64,000 nucleotides of DNA from Thunnus maccoyii (Eukaryota > Chordata > Actinopteri > Scombriformes > Scombridae). The stretch spans positions 788,501 through 852,500 of the forward strand of contig NC_056545.1 of the NCBI RefSeq assembly GCF_910596095.1, given 5' to 3'. The notes under the pieces are model-generated. The model had not been told where the DNA came from and did not search any database. It worked only from the letters and a program-made list of their open reading frames with translations. Both the position numbers and the translations under genes were made by a program. This document shows, piece by piece, positions 53,766 to 64,000 of this stretch; positions within the stretch are counted from its first letter, which is position 1; every line of letters starts with the position of its first letter.

Positions 53766-56700
53766 ATGTTTAAGTTTCAGGGTCCTGGTAAAGCACATTC
53801 TGGCTCACTGTCACACTGTCATGGTTTATGGGGACAATGTTAACGTTACCTGAGCTTCCCCTGCTATGACAAGTCAAAATGTCCGCTGTGAAAAAGATCT
53901 ACAGCCACAATATTTCATGTTTTAAATGCTGGTGTGACAAACCTAAAGAGGCAAATCACCAGCAAACTCAACTCAACTAACCCAACTAAAATATAGAAAC
54001 TGTGATTTCACATTAATAGGTTGCAATTGAGAGCGCGTGACAGCTTGAAATAATTGTTGAAATAGTTAAAAAAATAAATGAAAAGTTTAGATAATTAGCT
54101 AAAAGTAATGGACAAACAGTTGTATGTTAGTTATATGAAAATATATTGTAACAATGTCCACATTTAGATCATAAATAGTGCTAAATAACATCCAGTTTGT
54201 ATTCCAATCATATCATATAAGCCCATATTTGAGTGGATGAACGGGTCGAGCCGATCTGACAGAGCTGCGAGGGAACGTCTAGCAGCTCCAGTTTAGGAGA
54301 GAAGTCAACTACATTTCCCAGAATGCTTTGCTGTCAGAAACATTGTTACAAACATCGTTTCCTGGAAGTGTTCTGAGTAATTTTCAGGTACTTAACAGCT
54401 AATTCTTACAGAGAGGGTGGTGCAATTTGTGAATTATTAGAAAAAACAGAAAAAAAGTGTTGAATTGGTTAAGTTGGTTGGTTCAGATTTGCTATATTGA
54501 GGTCATATTCTGTCTCTTTGACAGAAAATACTCAGTGAGAAGTTTTGTGTCAAACTCATATTAGCATGTTAGGTTGTTTCTGAAAAACTCTACAATGAGC
54601 ACATTTCCTGTAAATCTCCTAAGAATTAATACCTGTAAATTACTCAGAGAATTTCTGGAGAATAAGTATAAAACAAAGGGATCTGTAGGATAGAACATCC
54701 AATCAGAGAGCTTCAGTCTCTGTTGCTATGCGGCTGAAGGCAGACTGAAGATAAAAAGTTATAATGAGAATATTCTAGAACGCTGATGTCACAGCAGCAG
54801 CAGCAGAGGCTCATGGGTAGTGTAGTCCATGAACACGTTCAACAGAGCAAACTGAGGGAACATTTCTTCTTCTTCTCCTGAAACTCTGACTTTTCTCTGT
54901 CAGGTTTGTTGCAACAAGCTCGTAATAAAACTGAAATTACAACTTAATAAAAAGAATTAAAGCCTTTTAGAGGTTTAAATTAAAGGAGAAGTTTTCACAA
55001 TAGATAATGCATTAAAATACACTTATTATAATTCTATTAATTAACCATTAATTCACTACGAAAGTTAAGATGAACTCCTGAATTTTCACCTTTATTATTT
55101 ATTAGATATTAAGTGACTGTTTTCAACTTTTAAGGGTTTTTTTCTCCACAAAAAACCCTTAAAGTGTACAGAAAGCCAATTTAAATTACCTTATTACATA
55201 TGACATTACATTAATTTATCCATTAGTTATCCCCTTCAAATCCTATTAAAAGTAACACCATGGTTTAAAGGGTTTTTAAGACTTAAAAAACTGTAATTAA
55301 GGTTCATTTATCATAATTCATCAAATTAATTCACTTTGCAAACTCAGATAATCTCAGTCCATTAATTTATTGATGAATCTTCCCTTTAAATACCTTAATT
55401 GCATGGTTAATAGGTAAATTGGTGGTGTTTTAAGGTTGAGGGAGATGTTGAACATGACACTGATCTGCTGTTCTGGTTTCAGCCTGAAGAACATCACCTG
55501 TTCATGAGGACGTTTCACCATCGACGTCATCGACACCCCTAAAGTGTTCGTATAAGGCGACCTGTCGCGCTCCGTTTGTGGACGAGTTTCATTCACAAGA
55601 GAGTTCCCGAAGCGTGAAAAGGACAAATCAGAAACCAGCAGACACATTTATCAGTGTCACTAGTCGTGTTAGAGCAGCTGAAACAACGAGTCCAGCTGCC
55701 AGTTTAATCAAAAGCCTTTAATATTATTGACGGCAGCACGTTTCTGTCAGCAACAAACTGCAGATTTGGAGGTTAAAGGAAACTTTTTATAAATATTAAT
55801 CTATTAACAGACAATATTACACGACCAGTTCTCAGTGTTTGCACTGCTTACAGTTGGACATGGTGGAAAAAACCACTTTCATTTTACTCATGAAAGCAGA
55901 AAAAGGTGATTTCACTGCATCCAGACAACGTTAGACTCCTAGAAATGACCTTCAGATACGCTAAACTGTTTTCCAGCGACGTTGTGTCGACAAACCTAAT
56001 CTCTGCCTGGATGATGGTCACAGGAAACGTTTTTTCAATGAATTAGGCGCCGACATGTTGAGCTTCAAGTCACTACACGCCCCCCGCTACCTCAGACTCA
56101 AGCTAACGCTAGCTTACTGGGAACACCGAGCGCTGCACACCTGGGCTAACGTTAGCTAACTAACATCGCAGGTATTGCAATAAAGTAATATTGAACTTAT
56201 TGGAGCCAATCACAGCTGTCAATCACAGCTGTCCATCAACGCCCACACGGCAGACATCAAAGCTACTATTCATCTTTACATCTTATTAATGGAGCAATAA
56301 TTTCCAAAAATGACCACCAGCGCACTTATTAGAGGAGCTGAATTTAGAGATTGAGACCAGAATGACTCGTTGAAAACAATAATTGACTCAGTATTTCAAG
56401 AGAGAAGTTGATGCTTTTTAAATGTGGTTCAGTATCAACAGTTTGGCAACTTAAATACGTTTAATGAACAACATTTTCTCATCATGTCGAGAGAAAACGA
56501 GATTCGGCAGCGTTACGTTTCTGGTGTAAATGTATTTGCTGTTGTAGTTTAGTTGAACGTGAACGTAATTTCTAGAGGACGGTTGCCACATTAGACCAGG
56601 TCTAGTTCAGATAACACCATATTCACACGTGTCTAACATGGACTCGATTCGACTCTTTCTCTACAACGTCGAACATCTGGTCGTATAATATCGTCGTGTA

Positions 56701-58980
56701 AGTTTCCTGAAGCCTCGCTGTGTCGCTGTGGTCTTTACGTTCGTCTGACAGACTCGTGTCAAAGTGTTCAAAGCGTTACAGGAATGTGGGAGATCGTAGA
56801 GACTCGAGACTTGGTTTATTTGGACGTGAGAGCGAGCTTCGGTTTTGCGGTCGGTGACGTCGGTGAGCAGCTGTGACGGAAATAAAGACGGAATGCTTCA
56901 GCGTTAACTTAGATGCTAAAAACGTCTTTCTACATATCGATAGATAGATTTACAGTATATAGAATATTACAGCCTGCAGTAGGTGATGTTACAGCTGCAC
57001 AGAGACACTGAGGCAGCTGTTTACTACTGACAGAAACATCTGGCAGCATGATGATGATATGACGATGACGATTTAATTTCATTCCTACTTAAGAGAAAAT
57101 TCTAAGAAAATTGATTAATGCCGCAATTTCTCTTCAATCACTTGCACGTTAAGAACAAATCTGTCGGTACGAGTTCTTCTTGCATGAGGCCCGACATGTT
57201 CTGCTGCATGTCCACCTGCATTAAAATGCATTTTGAAGATATTCAGATACAAACCTCGTTAACTTCAGGTGGTCAAAAAATGTCGTCGTTTCCCCCCCCC
57301 CCCCAAAAAAAACAGCATCCTGAAGCCTGCAGGAACACAAGACTCAGCCTCAATCACAAGAAAAATAATGAAAGTTTGTGTCTTGCTAGTAAAAAAACAG
57401 AAGAAGAAGAATGTCTTAACAGCTGCCAGCGCCTCCTACAGCCTCAAGATGAACAAACAGCAGCTGCATTATTAATCGCTGGTCTTTAAAATATTCGTAA
57501 AATATTAAAAAACCTGAAGGAGGTAACGTGAGCTGTAGTTAAAAACACACACAGGTATAATCCTTTGATTTGCTGCATGTCAGTTCTCCAGGTGAGCAGG
57601 TCACCTGACCGGAGCCTTTGCTGGTTCGACGTTAAAATATTCTGTATGATAAACTGAAATGCTGCATTTTTTACTGTGTAGTTTTTTTGTTTTTTACCAA
57701 CCAGTTTATTTATAACTGATAACCTCATACTCCCCCTTAATATTCAAAGAAACCCCTTAAACAACCTTTAACCTGAAACTCTTCCTCCGTGTTCCTGTAA
57801 AGTGACGATGATGACGATGACCTCTTGCAGCCTGATTTTTCCCTTAAACTGACTGAAACGTAGAGATAAAGTAGAGATAAAAGCCTCAGTGTCAGATATG
57901 TATCCTGTATGTACTCGCTTCAAGCTTCATATTTAGTAAATTATTAAACCCAGACGTGCGTTTTTTTTAAGGCTGCGATGACCGATTCTGACCACTAGAT
58001 GGCAGATAAACAAACACACGGCAGTAAAACACTTGTTTTACTGACTTAAAATAAGGACAAAACTTTATTTATACACAACATTTCATACACAAAAAGTACA
58101 GCAGAGTGTCGTCCGCTGTGAGGAAAAACAATCTGAGAAGTTCCAAGTATTTAAAGAATAAGAACAAAGCAGAAATATTTCGGAAAAATTGTTGTAATAT
58201 TCTGAGAAGAAAGTCGTGACAAAATGTTGTGGATATGTTGTGAATAAAGTCGTAATATTTTTTTTTTTTTTAAAATGTGTAATAATGTGAGAATATTAAA
58301 TTATTTATTCCTCAAAATATTAAAACTTTACTCTCATCATACCACGACTTTTTTTTAAATCTTTTTTTTTTTTTTTAACAGCAGCATTAAAACTGCGTCA
58401 TACGGAAGTCTTTCACTGTGTTTTCACATAATAAATAATTTCAATAATAAACACAGAATAATAAAAAAAAAGATGGAATATTTTGAGAATAAAGTCAAAA
58501 AACTTGATGCACTATTTTGAGTTAAATATTTAAAAAAGGACAAAAGTTGTAATACGTCAAAAATAAAAAACCGAAATATTTCGTAAAAAAAAAAAAAGCT
58601 GAAATATTTCAAGAATAAAGTCTGAAGAAAAAAGTTTTGATATTTGGAGAAAAAAGTTTTCATGAATACAGTCCTAATATTTTTTTAATGTTGGTATTTT
58701 GAGAACAAATTTACAGTATATTACCTCATAATATATTCAAGTTTATTCTCATCATACCACGACTTTTTTTAATCTTTAAATCTTTTAAGATTTTTTTTCT
58801 TAACAGCGGCACTAAAACTCACAAGTCTTTCACGGTGCTTTTACATAAATAATTTAAATAATAAACACAGCATAAGACATTAAAACATGAATAAAAAAAA
58901 AACACATAAAAGATTAAAAAAAAAAAAATTACACAGACAGACGTTTAGGATCCAAACAGCATTAAAGGAGCAGTCCGACA
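53766..58980. other. intergenic region downstream of apbb3
   Basis: No supported gene. It is AT-rich with poly-A/T tracts at 58255-58380 and 58580-58600. TTTATTTATA at about 58067 would be a poly(A) signal only for a minus-strand transcript, for which I see no exons. A stretch at 56320-56400 resembles part of the repeat at 37874-38682. Confidence 0.5.
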
Positions 58981-58981
58981 G

Positions 58982-58985
58982 TTTG

Positions 58986-59051
<66 letters not shown>
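58982..59051. repeat. (GT)n microsatellite
   Basis: About 34 GT dinucleotides in the intergenic region. Confidence 0.95.
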
Positions 59052-59052
<1 letters not shown>

Positions 59053-60414
59053 GCCCCCCCTGTGGACAGGTGTGTGACAGGAAGTTCCATATTTGGACGT
59101 GTTGACATGCGTCACGTCTGATGTTTTACTGAATGTACAGTCGCAGGTAACATCCAGAAATACAGATTACAGCAAATAATCAATAAAGTGACGAGTCCTC
59201 CAGCCGCCGCCTCCTGATTGGCTGACAAGCACAGTCACATGACACACCTGTAGATAGAAGCTTTTAGTGAGCGTGTCGTTAGTAGGAAGGAACAGAAAAA
59301 GATTCACCTGATGTCTGCAGCTGTTTTTTCAGTCCTTCCTGTCTTTGAAATGATGTCATGTAGAAACGAACCAAAACTGTCAAATAAATCAATAAAAATA
59401 TTCTTTTCTCTGGTTTGTAGATGTTTTATTTTGGGGATCATACGTGTTGCTGCTGCTGCTGATGTTTATCTGAAAGTGTCAATGAATATAAAACTCAGCC
59501 TGGTCGCCAGAATAAAACGTATTAAAAGACAGTTCAGCTTCATGTTAACGAGTCGTTTCATTGGAAGCAGATGTTGAACCAAGATCAGCTCATTTCTCAG
59601 AACTATGAAGGTCAACTAGACAGAAGAAGAACAGTTTATGTCCTCCGTGTTTGTGTCACCTGCACGTCGACACAAACACGAAGTCGAGCTTTACCTTGAC
59701 AACATTTCTTCTTCTTCTGCAGTTCTGAATAAGAGACACGTCAGGCGTCAGTGGGAGGTCGACCGGCTGTTATCATGTCAGACGATAATAAAACTGTCTC
59801 CTTAAGAGCTGAGGAAGACCATGAGACGTGGCTGAAAGCTTCAGGAACAACAGTTCAGACTCTGTGTTTTGGATTGTTTGTTTGTTTGTTTATTATTTAT
59901 TTACTTTGATGAGTTGGTTTCAGTTTAATAAACCGACTCAAACGTGAAAGTTTTTTATCGTTCTGACAAAAACAAACAAACAAAAAACAAACAAACAGTT
60001 GAAGGTTGTTGTTGTTTATTTTATCTGTTGAATTAATATCTGAAGATAAAACTTCACTGTTTCCAGTATAATAGTCGTATTATTATTGTTAATTATTACA
60101 TCATTGACAGCTGTTGACAGTAAAGATCTGGATCATCTAAACCAGTAAACCAGTAAACCAGTAAACACAAACTGGTTTCTAAACGCTGCAGGCTGTTTGA
60201 TGACCTCTATGTGTCATCATGTGACAGAGAAACAGCTGGAGGCGTAACTGGTGGGAGGGGGGGTCGTCGCCATGGTTACCGTGGAGTCTCTTATAGGTGA
60301 TTGATTAACTGAGTGAATACATCGATCAGCGTATCGTTAGAAAAGATTTCATTGATCATTAAAAGTTAATAATAAGTTGATAATTGTAACTAATTATTCA
60401 GATCATCTCTGCAA

Positions 60415-60415
<1 letters not shown>
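59052..60415. other. intergenic, no gene seen
   Basis: Unremarkable AT-rich DNA with a short (TTTG)n at 59870-59890 and its near inverse (AAAC)n at 59970-59995. Confidence 0.5.
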
Positions 60416-60468
<53 letters not shown>

Positions 60469-60853
60469 CATTGTTATTATATTCTGTCCATGCTGACGGT
60501 GTTTCCATGTTTCTCTGCTGCTTTTTTGTCACCATGTTATTTAATTTGTTGTCTTATTTTATTTTATTTGTTATTTTATTTTATTTATTTTACTTTATTT
60601 TATTTTATTTTACTTTATTTGTTATTTTATTTTATTTATTTTACTTTATTTTATTTTATTTTTTTATTTTATTTTATTTGTTATTTTATTTTATTTGTTA
60701 TTTTATTTTATTTTATTTTATTTGTTATTTTATTTTATTTTATTTTATTTTATTTTATTTTATTTGTTATTTTATTTTATTTTATTTTATTTTATTTTAT
60801 TTGTTATTTTATTTTATTTTATTTTATTTTATTTTATTTTATTTTATTTTATT
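60416..60853. repeat. (ATT)n and (TTTTA)n microsatellites
   Basis: ATT triplets at 60416-60470 are followed by a long ATTTT pentamer tract with TTTG interruptions at 60553-60853. Phe/Leu-rich frames here are artefacts. Confidence 0.95.
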
Positions 60854-60991
60854 GTGCAGTCCTTTGGTTGTTTTTTAAATGTGATTTATTAATAAAGCTG
60901 ATCTGATGTGAGAATCTTTACATGTCATGAAAAATAATCGATTAAAAAGACATTTAGAGGTGAGAACAGGAAATGTTGGGAGGCGTCACTC

Positions 60992-61114
60992 TGACGTCAT
61001 CCTGTCCTCGTGCCTCTGCTGCCAGCTGTCTCCTCGCGCACAATCGATCCAGCCATCAATCAGTCGCTCCAGCAGTCGATCGATCAGCAGAGAGAAAGAA
61101 GGTTGATCAGGAAG
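60992..61114 (+). promoter_or_regulatory. candidate promoter and non-coding first exon of the right-edge gene
   Basis: A full CRE palindrome TGACGTCA at 60992-60999 is followed by a GC-richer stretch ending in a strong donor GGAAG|GTGAGT at 61114/61115. The likely partner acceptor is TTCTCTCAG at 63789, 20 bp before the start codon at 63811. The arrangement fits a 5' UTR exon; the transcription start is not determined. Confidence 0.45.
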
Positions 61115-61177
61115 GTGAGTTATTGATCATTTCATAACTTTAATAAGACGTTTATTCTCTGATCAGTCACCGGAAGA

Positions 61178-61502
61178 TAAACGTTGCATATCGACGTTTC
61201 TACCTGTTGAATAATGAAGTTTTATGTGTTCAGGTTCAGACACAAAGACCACTTGGTTCAGGTTCAAATAAAATAAAACATAAAATTAAAAATAAAATTA
61301 AAAATAAAATAAAAACCGCTTTTGTCGGTTGAAACGGAAATTTCCAACTTGCTGCCAAACTTACTAACCCTCCTCCTCCTCCTCTTCCTCCTCTTCCTCC
61401 TCCTGATGGGGAAGATCAGCTCTTATAACTTTATAAATGTTGATATTCTACATGTTTCACGTGTTGAAACGTAGATATTGAACGTTTCTGTGATTTGCAG
61501 CG
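61178..61502. mobile_element. MITE-like element with inverted ends, copy B
   Basis: Diverged relative of 3895-4123: shares ACCTGTTGAATAATGA, AAAGACCACTTGGTT, AATAAAATAAAACATAAAA and a right end TTTCTGTGATTTGCAG. It lies in the presumed first intron of the right-edge gene. Confidence 0.55.
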
Positions 61503-61544
61503 TAAATTCAGGCTCAAAAAGTTTCAGTTATTTTAAACAAACTC

Positions 61545-61548
<4 letters not shown>

Positions 61549-61591
<43 letters not shown>
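61549..61591. repeat. (AAT)n microsatellite
   Basis: About 14 AAT triplets. Confidence 0.9.
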
Positions 61592-61593
<2 letters not shown>

Positions 61594-62913
61594 GTCAGAC
61601 TTTAAAGACTCGTTAACTGAAATGAAGATTGAAATGTTTCTTCGGTTTTAATCATTTGATTTAAATTAATTTTTCATTGTAGGAGTTTATATTTGAACTA
61701 AAGCTGCTTTTATTTGAAATAAAACATTAATTTATTATTCTTAGCGGATGTTTCGACTTTTGTTTTCTTTCTAACATAAATTCATCTTTAATTGTGAAGC
61801 TGAAGTTTGTGTTTCTGCGCTTCTTGTTGTAAAAACATAAAATAATTTGTTTGACACGTGAGTTTCGTCAGTTTGAGCTTCGGGGGCAGCAGACTGGTTT
61901 AACTGGAAACATGTTTACTGGGTTTCTCTTCTCAAAACAAACACAAAGTGTCTGTTTCGACAAAACAACGGACAGAAACGTTTGTCTGTTTCTATGCTGG
62001 CGGTTGTCATGGAAACCGGTTTATTAGATTAGAGGTGGTATGAAGGCAGCTGAGCAGACATTAGACTGATCCCTGGGAGCAGACTATTACAAGAGCAGCA
62101 TCATATTTATATATTTACTGTAGTTAAACTTTTTAAAATAACAACAAACTAAACTTTGAAAACTTTTTTTTTAACAATTTTTAAATCGACGTCACATAAA
62201 ATAATAAATAAAGATTGTTGAGCTGCTGGTTTGTTTCCTGTCGAGTGACGTCATCGGTGACGTCATCGGCGCCCTCTGCAATGATTAGTGGATTGGTAGA
62301 AAATAAATAAAATAATTTTTTTTTTCTATAATTGATTAATTGTTTCAGAAACAAAATAAATGTGAAGAGTTGCTGCTTTTATTTGTCTCATAGACATTAA
62401 CACACATATTTATATTTATTTATATTTATTTATATATAAACATATACTTTTGGTCAAACAAAACAAGGAATTTCAAGACATCACATTAAACTCTGGTGAA
62501 TTATAAGCAACATCTTATAGACTATATGATTAATATAGTAAATAATAATAATCAATAATTAAATGAATCATTAGTTGAAACAAGAGAGAGTTCATCCGTT
62601 CTACGGAGGCCACGAGGTGTCAATGAGGAAAACAGAAACAACATAATTGCAGCTCAAACTTGTTTGAGTTCCTGCAGATGTGAACTGAACAACATCTGGA
62701 TGGATTTATGTTCTGATGTAAAATATGTTGACGGGATCAAAGATAACAGATCAACATTAAAATAACTCGTATTAATAAAGAGCATAAATGAGTTTTCTTT
62801 TCTTCGTGACGCCTCCGGCTCTCCGTACTTTTCTCTCATAAAGTGAAACATGAAATATTTGCATGAAGACGAATCTGACGAAGAATAATGAGCTCAATAA
62901 ACATCTTGTTGAC

Positions 62914-62915
62914 CA

Positions 62916-62947
<32 letters not shown>

Positions 62948-62965
62948 ACAAACACACACTCTGTC

Positions 62966-62996
<31 letters not shown>

Positions 62997-62998
62997 TT
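62914..62998. repeat. (CA)n followed by (GT)n
   Basis: CA tract at 62917-62960 and GT tract at 62966-62998 on the same strand, capable of forming a hairpin. Confidence 0.9.
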
Positions 62999-63107
62999 GT
63001 GCTTTTATTCTTTATTCTTGTTATTTTCTATAAATGTCACAAAAACACCAAAACAAACTATGTGTTTGTTTGTGTCTTTAAGATAAATACAGAATAAACA
63101 ACAGAGC

Positions 63108-63160
63108 ATTAGCATATTAGCATATTAGCATATTAGCATATTAGCATATTAGCATATTTT
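63108..63160. repeat. 10-bp (ATTAGCATAT)n repeat
   Basis: Five to six copies of ATTAGCATAT, each containing the octamer-like ATTAGCAT, in the presumed intron upstream of the right-edge gene. Confidence 0.9.
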
Positions 63161-63658
63161 GAATTTGTAATATTTTGATAATAAAGTTGTAAGTTGACAT
63201 TTGACGTTGACTGTTTCGGCGACTGGGAGGGAAAAAAGATTATAAGAAAAAGTCATAATTTATTAGAATAACATCATAATTTAATATTACAAGCAGTGAA
63301 AAGTGTCTTGTTTGGGGGGATGATTATTTTATCAGTGTTTATTTGATAGAGACGATGCATTAAAACTTATTATTATATCATATTTATCTACTTTAACGTG
63401 TCGACCGCTACGATGAAAACCTTGTAAAACACCAGCAGCACACATTTAGCTTCTATCACCTCTGCAGCCAGATGCTGCTGCTGCTGCTGCTGCTGAGATC
63501 CAGATGTTGTATCACAGATGTGCCACCTGCTGGCTGGTGGACAAACTGCTCATCAGCAGCTTATAAAGCAAAGTCACTGGAAACATAGAACATATAACAA
63601 TCTACATTTGTACTGCAGATTATACATTTACTCACTAACTATATAATATTTGCTCTTC

Positions 63659-63663
<5 letters not shown>

Positions 63664-63695
<32 letters not shown>
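63664..63695. repeat. (TA)n microsatellite
   Basis: About 16 TA dinucleotides roughly 115 bp upstream of the start codon at 63811. Confidence 0.9.
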
Positions 63696-63700
<5 letters not shown>

Positions 63701-63810
63701 GTTCTTATTCACCAGACAATTACAAGTTAACATCATAATTTTGAATCTTAAAAACTTTTTCATTTCACTCCACAGTCTTTTTCTCTCAGATTCTCCGTCC
63801 ATCCGTCCAG

Positions 63811-63883
63811 ATGAGCAGCGAGCAGCCTCCTCCGTATGTCCCTCATCCCTACGGCGGCCCCTCGGCGCCGAATTTCCCTCCAG
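63811..63883 (+). CDS. first coding exon of a proline-rich PPxY protein (partial, cut by window edge)
   Basis: ATG at 63811 opens 24 codons plus one base before a donor CTCCAG|GTTTGT. The peptide starts MSSEQPPPYVPHPYGGPSAP and ends NFPPG. PPPY is a WW-domain ligand motif. Short proline-rich PPPY N termini occur in CYSTM1, LITAF/CDIP1 and TMBIM1. CYSTM1 lies in the same human 5q31 neighbourhood as SRA1 and APBB3 (from memory), which makes it the first candidate, but 25 residues do not decide it. The acceptor is probably at 63789. Confidence 0.6.
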
Positions 63884-64000
63884 GTTTGTCTCTCACAGAA
63901 TAATAATTAGTAATAAAAAGGCGGATGGCGTCCACCTGGAGACGGTCTCTGTAGATTAAAGAGTTCAGTCTAAATAAATAAAACTGACTTGACAAGGAAA

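Noticed and set aside
60471..60906. FYFILFYF-type hydrophobic frames of about 135 codons
   Set aside because: Translations of a (TTTTA)n microsatellite.

Overview
The window is vertebrate nuclear DNA, almost certainly from a teleost fish. Coding sequence is split into short exons with GT/AG introns. The proteins match vertebrate families, and the interspersed repeats look like families common in perciform-type fish genomes (that last point is from memory). There is no sign of prokaryotic or organellar organisation. I recognise three genes with confidence, plus the start of a fourth.

Layout: (1) 944-5841, + strand: the 3' half of camk2a (CaMKII alpha), entering from the left edge. It contains an intronic alternative start that would encode an alphaKAP-like, membrane-anchored, kinase-less product. 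(2) 5842-18066: camk2a 3' UTR and intergenic DNA, with a 1.3 kb minisatellite directly after the proximal poly(A) signal, a candidate conserved non-coding block at 9.3-9.6 kb and several transposon copies. (3) 18067-25182, - strand: complete six-exon sra1. (4) 25183-27703: a divergent intergenic region shared by sra1 and apbb3. (5) 27704-53280, + strand: complete thirteen-exon apbb3 (FE65-like 2) with a WW domain, two PTB domains and a 6-nt microexon. (6) 53281-60950: apbb3 3' UTR and intergenic DNA with no recognisable gene. (7) 60990-63883 and beyond, + strand: first exons of a gene encoding a proline-rich N terminus with a PPPY motif, cut by the right edge.

The most striking property is intron composition. 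At least six introns of sra1 and apbb3 consist largely or almost wholly of minisatellite arrays (0.9-3.4 kb) that start or end within a few bases of the splice sites. Most contain the pentamer ACCTG or its complement, and arrays in neighbouring apbb3 introns use 9-bp units differing by one base. These arrays are open in several frames and create spurious ORFs of up to about 1,200 codons, which I rejected. Repeat growth also reaches coding sequence: sra1 ends in seven tandem PVQD-containing heptads.

The three genes do not form a pathway. CaMKII alpha is a synaptic and muscle kinase, SRA1 a nuclear-receptor coregulator whose transcript also acts as RNA in mammals, and APBB3 an adaptor that binds the amyloid precursor protein tail. 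From memory, SRA1 and APBB3 are also close neighbours on human 5q31.
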